From Allobosea sp039673065 (GTDB taxonomy: Bacteria; Pseudomonadota; Alphaproteobacteria; Rhizobiales; Beijerinckiaceae), in the NCBI RefSeq assembly GCF_039673065.1, contig NZ_JBDJKW010000005.1:205394-269393 (forward strand): DNA of 64,000 nucleotides, in the 5' to 3' direction. Both the position numbers and the translations under genes were made by a program. The first letter of the stretch is position 1. The number at the start of each line of letters is the position of its first letter. Under the pieces are notes generated by a model, which ran no database searches, was not told the DNA's origin, and saw only the letters and a program-made list of their open reading frames with translations. Positions 24,330-32,434 of the stretch are shown in pieces.

Positions 24330-26702
24330 TCATATCGTTCCCAGCGCCCTGAGCAGGCGCGTGGGCGTCATGGGGATTTGGGCGATCGTGGCGCCGAAGG
24401 GCGCCATGGCGTCGTTGACGGCGTTGAGGGCCGCAGCCGATGCCGCCGCCGTCCCGGCCTCGCCGCAGCCCTTGGCGCCGAGCACGGTGTCGGCGGTCGG
24501 CGTCTCGACATGGGCGACGACGATGTCCGGCATCTCGCCGGCCATCGGCACGAGATAGTCGGCGAGCGAGCCGTTGGTCAGCTGGCCGTTGTCGTCGTAG
24601 AGGCATTCCTCGAAGAAGGCGGCGCCCAGGCCCTGCACCACGCCGCCGCGGACCTGCTCGTCCACCAGCAGCGGGTTGATGATGCGGCCGCAATCCTCGA
24701 CGACCCAGTGCTTCAGGATCTTGACGAAGCCGGTCTCGACGTCGAGCTCGACGAGGCAGCCCTGCACGCCGTTGGTGAAGGCGAAGGGATAGCCCTGCGG
24801 CGCATGATGATGCGCCACGGTGAGCTGCGCGCTCGCCTCCTTCGGCAGGGTGTCGGAGCGGAAATAGGCGATACGGGCGATCTCGGCCAGGCTGATGCGC
24901 TCGGCGCCCGCGGCGTCGACGACCACGCCGTCGCGCATGGCGAGGTCCTCGGCACGCGCCTGCAGCACCTGTGCCGCCAGCGAGAGGATGTTGCCGCGCA
25001 GCTTGCGCGCCGCCTGCAGCGCCGTCTCGCCGCCGATGCCGGCGCCGCGGCAGGCCCAGGTCGCGCCGCCATGCGGCGTCGTCTCGGTGTCGCCGGTGAT
25101 GACGCGGACACGCTCGCGGGCGATGCCGAGCTGGTCGGCGACGACCTGCCCGATGATCGTCTCGGTGCCCTGCCCCTGCTCGGTGACCGAGATCTGGCAG
25201 CGGATCTCGCCCGACGGCGTCACCGCCAGCACCGCGCCGTCCTGCGCCGAGATGCGCGCGCCGCCGATGCCGTAGAAGGCCGGGCTCGGATTGGAGATCT
25301 CGACGAAGCTGGCGATGCCGATGCCGCGATGGATGCCCTGCGCCCGCAGCCGCGCCTGCTCGGCCCGCAGCCCGTCATAGTCCATCAGCGCCTTGAGCCG
25401 GGCCAGGCTCTCGCAATGCGACAGCGCCTCGAACTTGTAGCCGGTCGGCGATTCGCACGGATAGGCGTCGTCGGGGATGAGGTTCTTCTCGCGCATGCGG
25501 ACCGGATCGAGGCCCAGCTTGTCCGCCGCCATGTCGACCAGCCGCTCGGTGACCGCGCAGGCGATCGGATGGCCGACCGCGCGATACTGGCTGGTCTGCA
25601 CCTTGTTCTGGAAGACGACCGAGAGCCCCGCGCGATAGTCGCGGAAGCGATAGGGCGCGCCCATCAGCCGGATGACCTGGTTGCCCTCGACGGCGCTGGT
25701 GCGCGGATAGCTCGAGAACGCCCCGATCGCGGTGACGTCGTCGACGTCCATGGCGAGGATGGTCCCGGCCGCGTCGACCGCCATGCGCGCCCGCACCCGG
25801 TGGTCGCGGGCATGGATATCGGAGACGAAGGCCTCGATCCTGTCCGCCACGAACTTGACCGGGCGGCCGCAGAGCAGGCTGAGGCCGACGACCGCCATGT
25901 CCTCGTGATAGACGTGCAGCTTCATGCCGAAGGAGCCGCCGATATCCGGGGCGATCACGCGCACGCTGGCTTCCGGAATGCCGTAATGGCGCGAATACAG
26001 GTCCTGGAACTGGTAGGGCGTCTGCGTGGCGTGATGGACGGTGAGCTTGCCCTCGCTCTCGTCCCAGTCGGCGACGATGGCGCGCGGCTCCAGCGTCACG
26101 GCGGTGTGCCGGCCGAAGACGAACTCCTCCTCCACGACATGGGCGGCGCCGGCGAAGATCGCGTCGATGCCGCCGGTGTCGAGCTTCGCCGAGAAGCAGA
26201 GATTGTCGCCCGCCTCGCCTGCGGCCGGTACCGCGCCCGGCGCGCGCGCCGCGTCGATGTCGACGACGCCGGGCAGGTCCTCGAAGGTGACGAGGATCGC
26301 TTCCGCCGCGTCCTCGGCCTGGGCGCGGGTCTCGGCGACGATCGCGACGACCGCCTGCCCCGCCCACAGCACCTCGTCGACCGGCAGCGGCAGCTGCGGG
26401 GCCGATTTCATGCCGCGGAAATGCTCGAGCGTGCCGGTCCAGGGCGTGCAGATCCGGGCGAGGTCAGCGCCGGTCGCGACCAGGCGCACGCCCGGCATGG
26501 CCAGCGCCTCGGTGGCATCGATCGACACGATGCGGGCATGGGCGTGCGGGCTACGCAGGAAGGCGGCGTGCAGCATCCGCGGCAGCACCAGATCGGTGAC
26601 GTAGCGTCCGCGCCCGGCGAGCAGGCGCTTGGCGTTCGGGCGCGGGACCGAGCGGCCGATATAGGAGTTCGGGCGATCGAGGCTGCCCAGCGGCGCGTTC
26701 AT
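24330..26702 (-). CDS. Molybdopterin-binding large subunit, xanthine dehydrogenase / CoxL family
   Basis: 790 aa. Catalytic subunit of a molybdenum hydroxylase that inserts oxygen from water into a C-H bond. Typical start NSYIGRSVPRPNAKRLLAGRGRYVTDL; middle GRHTAVTLEPRAIVADWD, APDIGGSFGMKLHVYHED and GQGTETIIGQVVADQLG; C-terminal VLGAKGCGEAGTAAA, whose Glu is the expected catalytic base. At the position where form I CoxL has AYRCSFR and form II AYRGAGR it reads QYRAVGHP, so it is not a CO dehydrogenase of form I and is unusual for form II. Start ATG overlaps the preceding stop (ATGA). Order in operon: medium, small, large, then the importer. Confidence 0.92.
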   Translation of the reverse strand: MNAPLGSLDRPNSYIGRSVPRPNAKRLLAGRGRYVTDLVLPRMLHAAFLRSPHAHARIVSIDATEALAMPGVRLVATGADLARICTPWTGTLEHFRGMKSAPQLPLPVDEVLWAGQAVVAIVAETRAQAEDAAEAILVTFEDLPGVVDIDAARAPGAVPAAGEAGDNLCFSAKLDTGGIDAIFAGAAHVVEEEFVFGRHTAVTLEPRAIVADWDESEGKLTVHHATQTPYQFQDLYSRHYGIPEASVRVIAPDIGGSFGMKLHVYHEDMAVVGLSLLCGRPVKFVADRIEAFVSDIHARDHRVRARMAVDAAGTILAMDVDDVTAIGAFSSYPRTSAVEGNQVIRLMGAPYRFRDYRAGLSVVFQNKVQTSQYRAVGHPIACAVTERLVDMAADKLGLDPVRMREKNLIPDDAYPCESPTGYKFEALSHCESLARLKALMDYDGLRAEQARLRAQGIHRGIGIASFVEISNPSPAFYGIGGARISAQDGAVLAVTPSGEIRCQISVTEQGQGTETIIGQVVADQLGIARERVRVITGDTETTPHGGATWACRGAGIGGETALQAARKLRGNILSLAAQVLQARAEDLAMRDGVVVDAAGAERISLAEIARIAYFRSDTLPKEASAQLTVAHHHAPQGYPFAFTNGVQGCLVELDVETGFVKILKHWVVEDCGRIINPLLVDEQVRGGVVQGLGAAFFEECLYDDNGQLTNGSLADYLVPMAGEMPDIVVAHVETPTADTVLGAKGCGEAGTAAASAAALNAVNDAMAPFGATIAQIPMTPTRLLRALGTI

Positions 26703-27190
26703 GCCGGCTCCTCCTCGGCGACGGCACGGCTGCGGGCGACCTGCTCGATGGCGTCGACGATCGCCTCGTAGCCGGTGCAGCGGCAGTAGTTGCCGGAGAG
26801 CGCGTCGCGGATCTCCTCGCGGCTCGGCAGCGACGCGCGCTGCAACAGCCCGTGCGCGGTGACCAGCATGCCCGGGGTACAGAAGCCGCATTGCAGCGCG
26901 TTGCGCTCGTGGAAGGCGCGCTGCAGTTCGGCGATGGCTGCGCTCTCGCTCAGCCCCTCGACGGTCTCGACCCTGGCGCCGCCGGCCTGCACCGCGAAGG
27001 TCAGGCAGGCATGGACCGGCACGCCGTCGAGCATGACGAGGCACGCGCCGCAGACGCCCATCTCGCAGCCGGTATGGGTGCCGGTGAGGCCGAGATCGCG
27101 GCGCAGGAAATCGGCGAGCGTCTCGCGCGGCTCGACAGCCCGCGTCAGCGTCTCACCATTGACGGTCAGGGTCACGGGCACGGTCGTCAT
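26699..27190 (-). CDS. [2Fe-2S] small subunit of the molybdenum hydroxylase (CoxS-like)
   Basis: 163 aa. Relays electrons from the molybdenum centre to FAD. Plant-type ferredoxin cysteines in GCEMGVCGACLVMLDGVPVHACL (N-terminal half) and the helical-domain cluster cysteines in QCGFCTPGM and GNYCRCTGYEAIVDAIE. All eight cluster cysteines are visible. Overlaps both neighbours by 4 bp, indicating strict co-translation. Confidence 0.95.
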   Translation of the reverse strand: MTTVPVTLTVNGETLTRAVEPRETLADFLRRDLGLTGTHTGCEMGVCGACLVMLDGVPVHACLTFAVQAGGARVETVEGLSESAAIAELQRAFHERNALQCGFCTPGMLVTAHGLLQRASLPSREEIRDALSGNYCRCTGYEAIVDAIEQVARSRAVAEEEPA

Positions 27191-28050
27191 GCGGCGTCTC
27201 CCGCGATGCGGCCGAGCAGGCGGCCGAGCAGGACGCGCGCCAGATGCAGCCGCATCGCCGCCGGAACCTGCTCGTCGTCCTGCGGATCGAGATCGTCGGC
27301 GAGCGCCGCCTGCGCCGCGCGGATGGCCTCGGCATCGAGGGCGCGGCCGGTGAGCGCCGCCTCGGCGGCGGCCGCGCGCTGCGGCACCGGGCCGACGGAG
27401 AGGAAGGCGATGCGCGCCTCCGCGACGATGGCATCGTCGAAGCCGAGCATCACGCCGCAGCCGACCAGCGCATAGTCGCCGCGGCGGCGGGCCAGCTCGT
27501 CGAAGGCGCAGCGATGATGCGGGCCGGCGACGGGGATATGGAAGGCGACCAGCAATTCGCCGGGCTCGATCGCCGTCTGGTAGAGGTCCTGGAAGAAGGC
27601 GGCGGCGGGCACCCGGCGCGTTCCGTCCGGGCCGGCGATCTCCATTTCGGCCTCGAGCGCGAGCATCATCGCCGGAAACTCGGAGGCCGGGTCGGCCAGC
27701 GCGACGCTGCCGCCCAGCGTGCCGCGATTGCGGATCGCCGGATGGGCGACGAAAGGCGCGGCCAGCGCGAGCAGCGGCGCATGCGCCGCGATCAGCGGGT
27801 TGTCATGGGCCTCGACATGCCTTGTCAGCGCGCCGAGGCGCAGCACTCCGTCCGCCAGCGCGATGCCGCGCAGCTCGGGAATATGGGCGATGTCGATCAG
27901 CCGCTCGGGCGCCTGCAGGCGCAGCGCCAGCGCCGGCACGAGGCTCTGCCCGCCGGCGATGTAGCTGGCGTCGCCATCCGCCGCCGCGAAGGCGGCGAGC
28001 GCCTCCGCCACGGAGGCGGGGCGGAGATAGCTGAAGGCCCGGGCTTTCAA
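27187..28050 (-). CDS. FAD-binding medium subunit of the molybdenum hydroxylase (CoxM-like)
   Basis: 287 aa from the proposed TTG at 28050. Binds FAD and passes electrons to an acceptor. FAD loops are YIAGGQSLVPALALRL and RNRGTLGGSVALADPASEFPAMMLALEAE; the CO_deh_flav_C domain follows (FDELARRRGDYALVGCGVML). The TTG has GGAG nine bases upstream and yields the canonical N-terminus KARAFSYLRPAS. An in-frame ATG at 28095 lies inside the first TetR operator palindrome and would add 15 residues without family features, so it is less likely. First gene of the nine-gene operon. Confidence 0.9.
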   Translation of the reverse strand: MKARAFSYLRPASVAEALAAFAAADGDASYIAGGQSLVPALALRLQAPERLIDIAHIPELRGIALADGVLRLGALTRHVEAHDNPLIAAHAPLLALAAPFVAHPAIRNRGTLGGSVALADPASEFPAMMLALEAEMEIAGPDGTRRVPAAAFFQDLYQTAIEPGELLVAFHIPVAGPHHRCAFDELARRRGDYALVGCGVMLGFDDAIVAEARIAFLSVGPVPQRAAAAEAALTGRALDAEAIRAAQAALADDLDPQDDEQVPAAMRLHLARVLLGRLLGRIAGDAA

Positions 28051-28088
28051 GGCGCCGAACTCCGTGTGCGTTTCCCGACCAGATTTTG

Positions 28089-28102
28089 TGACCATCTGGT
28101 CT
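28089..28102. promoter_or_regulatory. TetR-family operator O1 (upstream of coxM-like gene)
   Basis: TGACCATCTGGTCT followed by CAAA; also flanked so that GACCAGAT (28077-28084) and ATCTGGTC (28094-28101) form a perfect 8-bp inverted repeat. Shares the core TGACC-N4-GGTC with O2 and O3. Lies 39 bp before the TTG start of the operon's first gene. Confidence 0.75.
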
Positions 28103-28142
28103 CAAACTAAGTGCACGCACTCGCTCGGGCGTCAAGATAAAA

Positions 28143-28156
28143 TGACCAACTGGTCA
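28143..28156. promoter_or_regulatory. TetR-family operator O2
   Basis: TGACCAACTGGTCA, a dyad broken only at the central pair, embedded in AAAA...CAAAATT. Core identical in layout to O1, with centres 54 bp apart. It matches the RutR-like pattern TGACCA-NN-TGGTCA. Confidence 0.8.
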
Positions 28157-28283
28157 CAAAATTGCGCTGAACCATCAGAAGGTTATATCCAAATGGGAAT
28201 AACGAAGGACCCGGCGTTTCGCCAAGAAGCGGCCTAGACGATGGCATGGCGTGCCGGGAGAGGTGCAGGCGGTCTAGCCAAAA

Positions 28284-28297
28284 TGACCGATCGGTCG
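28284..28297. promoter_or_regulatory. TetR-family operator O3 (upstream of tetR gene)
   Basis: TGACCGATCGGTCG with AAAA before and CAAATT after. GACCGATCGGTC is a perfect 12-bp palindrome. It lies 56 bp before the regulator's ATG, consistent with autoregulation. Confidence 0.8.
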
Positions 28298-28352
28298 CAA
28301 ATTCGGGCGCGACTCGCGACGGTGCGACGCGACCTGGGGGACAGGACGAGGC

Positions 28353-29036
28353 ATGCCCACATCCGACGATGGCGAGACGCGGCCGCGCCGGCGCAACATG
28401 CGGGCGACGGATCGCGAGCAGTCCATCCTCGCCGAGGCGATCCGCTTCTTCGCCGAGCACGGCTTCGAGGGGCAGACGCGCGAGCTCGCCAAGCGCCTCG
28501 GCATCACCCATTCGGCGATCTACCGGCATTTCCCCAGCAAGGAGGCGCTGATCGAGCGCGTCTACGAGCAGGTCTATCTCAGCCGCTGGCAGCCGGGCTG
28601 GGGGCCGCTGATTCAGGATCGCTCGCGCCCGCTGGAAGCCAGGCTAGGCCAGTTCTACCGGGAGTACGCCGCCCAGGTCTTCGACCATGACTGGGTGCGC
28701 ATCTTCGTGTTCTCGGGGCTGCGCTCCTTCGACATCACCGGGCGCTATCTCGACATCGTGCGGCGCGAGGTGATCGAGCCGGCCTGCGCGGAGCTGCGCC
28801 AGGAGCTCGGCCTGCCGGACATCGCGATCCTGCCGCTGACCGAGCGCGAGACCGAGATGTTCTGGGGCCTGCACGGGCGCATCTTCTACATCGCGATCCG
28901 GCGCTTCGTGTACCAGACGGCGACGCCGGCCGAACTCGACGACGTGGTCGGCGACGCGGTGCGCGGCTTCTTCATCGGCGCGCGCGAACTCTCGCGCGAG
29001 CTGGTGGCCGGGCGCCTGCCGGCCGCGACGCCCTGA
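28353..29036 (+). CDS. TetR/AcrR family transcriptional regulator
   Basis: 227 aa. N-terminal helix-turn-helix: SILAEAIRFFAEHGFEGQTRELAKRLGITHSAIYRHFPSKEALIERVY (about 25-75), with the recognition helix THSAIYRHF. The rest is a helical ligand-binding and dimer domain of unknown ligand, ending in a hydrophobic stretch (DAVRGFFIGARELSREL). Start ATG at 28353 has GGACGAGG just upstream; a second Met at codon 16 is possible. Divergent from the hydroxylase/importer operon, with three operator palindromes between them, so it most likely represses both directions until the imported compound or its product binds. Confidence 0.92.
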   Translation: MPTSDDGETRPRRRNMRATDREQSILAEAIRFFAEHGFEGQTRELAKRLGITHSAIYRHFPSKEALIERVYEQVYLSRWQPGWGPLIQDRSRPLEARLGQFYREYAAQVFDHDWVRIFVFSGLRSFDITGRYLDIVRREVIEPACAELRQELGLPDIAILPLTERETEMFWGLHGRIFYIAIRRFVYQTATPAELDDVVGDAVRGFFIGARELSRELVAGRLPAATP

Positions 29037-29069
29037 GCCCTCACCACACCGCCCTCCCCGCCCCTGCCC

Positions 29070-29852
29070 TCAGCCCAGCGCGGCGGGCAGGTTGCGGACG
29101 ATGACATAGGCGGCCACCGTCAGGATCGGGGCCGAGAAGATCCGGTTGAGCGTCGCCTTGCCGGTCGAGAGCCTCGTCGCCAGCATCATGCCGAGAATGC
29201 CCCCGGCCACGCCGCCGGCGATGAACTGCGCCGCAATGCCCCAGTCGACCAGGCCGCTGCGGGCATAGTTCAGCGCCGTCGCCAAGCCGAAGGTGCCGAC
29301 CGCCAGCAGCGACGAGCCGATCGCGTTGATCATCGGCATGCCGGTGGCGAGGACCAGCGCCGGGACGATCAGGAAGCCGCCGCCGATGCCGAAGAAGCCC
29401 GAGGCCATACCGGTGAGCAGCGCCGCGCCGCCGGTGACGGCGCAGGTGCGCGCATCGGCCGGCCGTTCGGCCACGGCGCCGGCGGCGCGCGGCTTCAGCA
29501 TCAGCAGGCCGACCACGACCATCAGCCCGCCGAAGAGCAGCAGCAGGCGCCGCCCGTCCACCGCGAGGCCGAGGCTGGAGCCGAGCAGCGCGCCGAGCGT
29601 GCCGGCCAGGGCGAAGACCGCGGCGCAGCGCCACCGCACATGGCCCTTGCGGGCATGGGCGATCAGGTTGGCATAGGCATTGACCGAGACCGCAAGCGCG
29701 CTGGTGCCGATCGCGACATGCGGATCGGCGACGCCGACGACATAGAGCAGGAGCGGCGTCGCCAGGATCGAGCCGCCGCCGCCGACGAGGCCGAGGCTGA
29801 AGCCGACCAGCCCGCCCGAGCCGAGTGCCGGCAGCAGCGTGGCGCTCAGCAC
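29070..29852 (-). CDS. TauE/SafE family sulfite exporter
   Basis: 260 aa, about eight membrane segments. Members export sulfite or other sulfur anions. Repeated family patterns: GFSLGLVGGGGSILATPLLLYVVG near the N-terminus and GMASGFFGIGGGFLIVPALVL in the second half, the duplicated TauE cores. Last gene of the blh-bigR-pmpA-pmpB operon, overlapping pmpB by 7 bp. In that setting it removes the sulfite made when Blh oxidises persulfide. Confidence 0.93.
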   Translation of the reverse strand: MLSATLLPALGSGGLVGFSLGLVGGGGSILATPLLLYVVGVADPHVAIGTSALAVSVNAYANLIAHARKGHVRWRCAAVFALAGTLGALLGSSLGLAVDGRRLLLLFGGLMVVVGLLMLKPRAAGAVAERPADARTCAVTGGAALLTGMASGFFGIGGGFLIVPALVLATGMPMINAIGSSLLAVGTFGLATALNYARSGLVDWGIAAQFIAGGVAGGILGMMLATRLSTGKATLNRIFSAPILTVAAYVIVRNLPAALG

Positions 29853-30286
29853 GGCAGCCTCGGCGCGATCACCCGGTCGAACAGGACCATGCCGGCCGCC
29901 ATGGTGGCGACGAACAGGACGACCGGGGCGAGGCCGAGCGAGAGCGTCGCGATCGCGGGACCGGGGCAGAAGCCCGCTAGGCCCCAGCCGACGCCGAACA
30001 GTGCCGAACCGGCGACGAGGCGGCGGTCGATCCCGGTCTTCTCCGGCAGATGGAAGCCGGCATCGAGCAGCGGGCGGCGCAGCCGGCGCTGCAGCAGCAC
30101 GCAGGGCAAGGCGACGCCCACCGCCCCGCCAAGCACGAAGATCAAGCTCGGGTCCCAGTCGCCGGCGAGGTTGAGGAAGCCGAGCACGCGGGCGGGATCG
30201 GCCATGCCCGAAAGCGCGAGGCCAAAGCCGAATAGCGCGCCACAGCCCAGCGCGACGACGATCCGCATCATGGCGCGCGTATTCAT
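29846..30286 (-). CDS. pmpB: YeeE/YedE-type membrane protein PmpB (DUF6691)
   Basis: 146 aa, four hydrophobic segments. Half of a thiosulfate/sulfide-transporter-like pair. Signatures ALFGFGLALSGMADPARVLGFLNLAGDWDPSL and GVGWGLAGFCPGPAIATL, whose Cys may relay a sulfur atom. Starts within the pmpA stop (one shared base). Confidence 0.88.
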   Translation of the reverse strand: MNTRAMMRIVVALGCGALFGFGLALSGMADPARVLGFLNLAGDWDPSLIFVLGGAVGVALPCVLLQRRLRRPLLDAGFHLPEKTGIDRRLVAGSALFGVGWGLAGFCPGPAIATLSLGLAPVVLFVATMAAGMVLFDRVIAPRLPC

Positions 30287-30690
30287 CAGAGCAGCCCCGC
30301 CAGCGTGGCCGTCGCCATGCCGGCGAGCAGGAAGCTCGCCGTCGCGGCGAAGGAGCGTTTCGAAAAGCGGGCCAAGCCGAGGATGCCGTGACCCGAGGTG
30401 CAGCCCGAGCCCATGCGCGTGCCGATGCCGACGAGCAGGCCGGCCAGCGCGATCACCGGCCAGGAGGTCGATATCGTCACCGCGGGCGGCCCGCCGAAGG
30501 CGAGACGATAGAGCAGCGGCCCACAGAGGAGCCCGAGGACGAAGGCGCCGTTCAGGGCGAGCCGGTCGCCGCCGAGCAGGCGCCCGACGATGCCGCTGAT
30601 ACCGGCGATGCGGCCGTTGAGCAGAAGCAGCAGGCCGGCGGAGAGGCCGAGCAGCATGCCGCCTGCGAGGGATGGCCAGTAGGAGTTCAT
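30286..30690 (-). CDS. pmpA: YeeE/YedE-type membrane protein PmpA
   Basis: 134 aa, four hydrophobic segments. Signatures LNGRIAGISGIVGRLL and GIGTRMGSGCTSGHGILGLARFSKRSF, the latter holding the conserved Cys of the YeeE/YedE family. Together with PmpB it matches the two-protein version of this carrier. Overlaps bigR by 4 bp. Confidence 0.9.
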   Translation of the reverse strand: MNSYWPSLAGGMLLGLSAGLLLLLNGRIAGISGIVGRLLGGDRLALNGAFVLGLLCGPLLYRLAFGGPPAVTISTSWPVIALAGLLVGIGTRMGSGCTSGHGILGLARFSKRSFAATASFLLAGMATATLAGLL

Positions 30691-31025
30691 GACGACGCCT
30701 CCGGGGCGCAGAAGATGATGTAGAGCGCCTCGATCAGCCGCGCGGCCTTCTCCTCGCTCAGGCGATAGAAGATCTGCTTGGCCTCTCGGCGCGTCTGGAC
30801 GATGCCGGCCTCGCGCAGCACGCCGAGCTGCTGCGACAGGGTCGGCTGGTGGATGCCCAGCCGCTCCTCCAGCTCGCCGACCGCATATTCGCCCTCCGCC
30901 AGCGTGCAGGCGAGCATCAGCCGCGCCGGATGCGCCAGCGTCTTGAGCAGGCCGGCGACCTCGCCGGCCCGCGCCTCCATCTCGGCCGGCGGCAGAGCGC
31001 GCGCCGCCTCGGCGACGCTCACCAT
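30687..31025 (-). CDS. bigR: ArsR-family persulfide sensor BigR
   Basis: 112 aa winged-helix repressor. The HTH spans HPARLMLACTLAEGEYAVGELEERLGIHQPTLSQQLGVLREAGIVQTRREAKQIFYRL. Cys40 (LACTL) and Cys106 (IIFCAPE) sit where BigR/SqrR proteins form a disulfide or polysulfide bridge on meeting persulfide, which releases DNA. The start overlaps the blh stop by 7 bp. Probably binds the AT-rich palindrome upstream of blh. Confidence 0.93.
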   Translation of the reverse strand: MVSVAEAARALPPAEMEARAGEVAGLLKTLAHPARLMLACTLAEGEYAVGELEERLGIHQPTLSQQLGVLREAGIVQTRREAKQIFYRLSEEKAARLIEALYIIFCAPEASS

Positions 31026-32314
31026 GTCGCGCCCTCCAGCACGTCGAGCGGGAATTTGAGGTAGCGCTTGCCGTTGGCCTCGGGCTCCGGCAGGCGCCCG
31101 CCGCGAATGTTCACCTGTAGCGCGTGCAGGATCAGCTTCGGCATCGGCAGGGTGCGGTCGCGCGCCTCGCGCAGGGCGATGAAGCGCTCGCGCGTCATGC
31201 CGGCGAGGTGCGGGTTGGCGCGCTTCTGCTCGCCGACCGTGCTCTCCCATTTCGCCGCGCGGCCGCCCGGCTCGTAGTCATGGCCGGTGAAGAGCCGCGT
31301 CTCGTCGGGCAGAGCGAGGATGGCCGAAATCGAGGACCAGAGCGCGTCGGCGCTGCCGCCGGGGAAATCGGCGCGGGCCGTGCCGGAATCCGGCATGAAG
31401 ATGGTGTCGTGGACGAAGGCGGCGTCGCCGATCAGATAGGTGACCGAGGCCAGGGTATGGCCGGGCGAGAACATCACCCGCCCGGTCAATCCGCCGATCG
31501 CGAAGCTGTCCCCGTCCGCGAAGAGCCGGTCCCATTGCGAGCCGTCCGTCTTGAGCTCGGGCCAGTTGTAGAAGCCCTGCCAGAGCCTCTGGACGTCTAC
31601 GACATGGGCGCCGATCGCGGTTGGGGCGCCGGTCTTCTGCTTGAGATAATGCGCGGCCGAGAAATGGTCGGCATGGGGATGGGTGTCGAGGATCCAGGCG
31701 ACGCTCAGCCCTTCGCGCGCCACATAGGCCAGCAGTTCGTCGGCATGCGCCGTGCCGGTCGCGCCCGATTTCTCGTCGAAATCGTAGACGGGATCGATGA
31801 TAGCGCACTGCTTCGTCGCGGGATCGGCGACGACGTACTGCATGCTGCCGGTGCGCGGATCGTGGAAGCCCGTGACGCGCGGCGACTGCGCGGCGTGACG
31901 CGCCAGCCAGCGCACCGCGCCGGAGAGGTCGAAGCCGCGTGCCCTCCCGAAGGCCTCGACCTCGTCGGCTTTCATCCGGCCGTCGAGCACCTCGCCGATC
32001 ACATGGAGCGTGGTCGAGCGGGTGCCGCTGCGGCAATGGGCGTAGACCGGCCCGGGCGCGGCGGCGACGAAGCGCTGGAAGGCGCGCACATCGGCTTCGG
32101 TGATGGTCGCGCCGGTGACGGGGACGAAGCCATAGACCAGGCCGGCGCGCTCGACGGCAGCCTTCTCGCCGGCGCTGTCGGGCTGGTCGCGCTCCTCGCC
32201 GCCCGGCCGGTTGTTCAGCACGGCGGCGAAGCCGTTATCCGCCAGGGCCGGGATGGCATCCAGGGTCGGCTGGCTGGCGACCGTCAGGCGATCGCTGATC
32301 TTGACGCTGGTCAT
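31019..32314 (-). CDS. blh: Blh: fused rhodanese-like (DUF442) and persulfide dioxygenase
   Basis: 431 aa. N-terminal DUF442/phosphatase-like sulfurtransferase (1-110) with active Cys in YAHCRSGTRS; C-terminal ETHE1-like metallo-beta-lactamase fold with metal motif DTHPHADHFSAAHYLK, later FSPGHTLAS and TGHDYEPGG. Oxidises glutathione persulfide to sulfite and shuttles sulfane sulfur. First gene of the operon and named beta-lactamase-like hydrolase in Xylella and Agrobacterium. In biofilm-forming relatives the operon answers hydrogen sulfide. Confidence 0.94.
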   Translation of the reverse strand: MTSVKISDRLTVASQPTLDAIPALADNGFAAVLNNRPGGEERDQPDSAGEKAAVERAGLVYGFVPVTGATITEADVRAFQRFVAAAPGPVYAHCRSGTRSTTLHVIGEVLDGRMKADEVEAFGRARGFDLSGAVRWLARHAAQSPRVTGFHDPRTGSMQYVVADPATKQCAIIDPVYDFDEKSGATGTAHADELLAYVAREGLSVAWILDTHPHADHFSAAHYLKQKTGAPTAIGAHVVDVQRLWQGFYNWPELKTDGSQWDRLFADGDSFAIGGLTGRVMFSPGHTLASVTYLIGDAAFVHDTIFMPDSGTARADFPGGSADALWSSISAILALPDETRLFTGHDYEPGGRAAKWESTVGEQKRANPHLAGMTRERFIALREARDRTLPMPKLILHALQVNIRGGRLPEPEANGKRYLKFPLDVLEGATW

Positions 32315-32335
32315 CGGAGGCTCCTCTCGCGCTCG

Positions 32336-32368
32336 ATCAATATACGTTTTATTATATTGTATATTGAT
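32336..32368 (-). promoter_or_regulatory. Candidate BigR operator / promoter of the blh operon
   Basis: Perfect 10-bp inverted repeat ATCAATATAC and GTATATTGAT separated by 13 AT-rich bases (GTTTTATTATATT), 22 bp upstream of the blh ATG. The AT-rich stretch is striking in 68 % GC DNA and resembles known BigR boxes that cover the -10 region. Confidence 0.75.
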
Positions 32369-32434
32369 GGACGACCAGCCCCGCCCCCGCGCGGCAGGTC
32401 GCCGCAGCGCGGGGCGGGCGGAGCCTGCCTCCCC

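Noticed and set aside
24330..28050. CO dehydrogenase (form I) identity
   Set aside because: The large subunit lacks the AYRCSFR loop and its cysteine, so CO oxidation is not supported.
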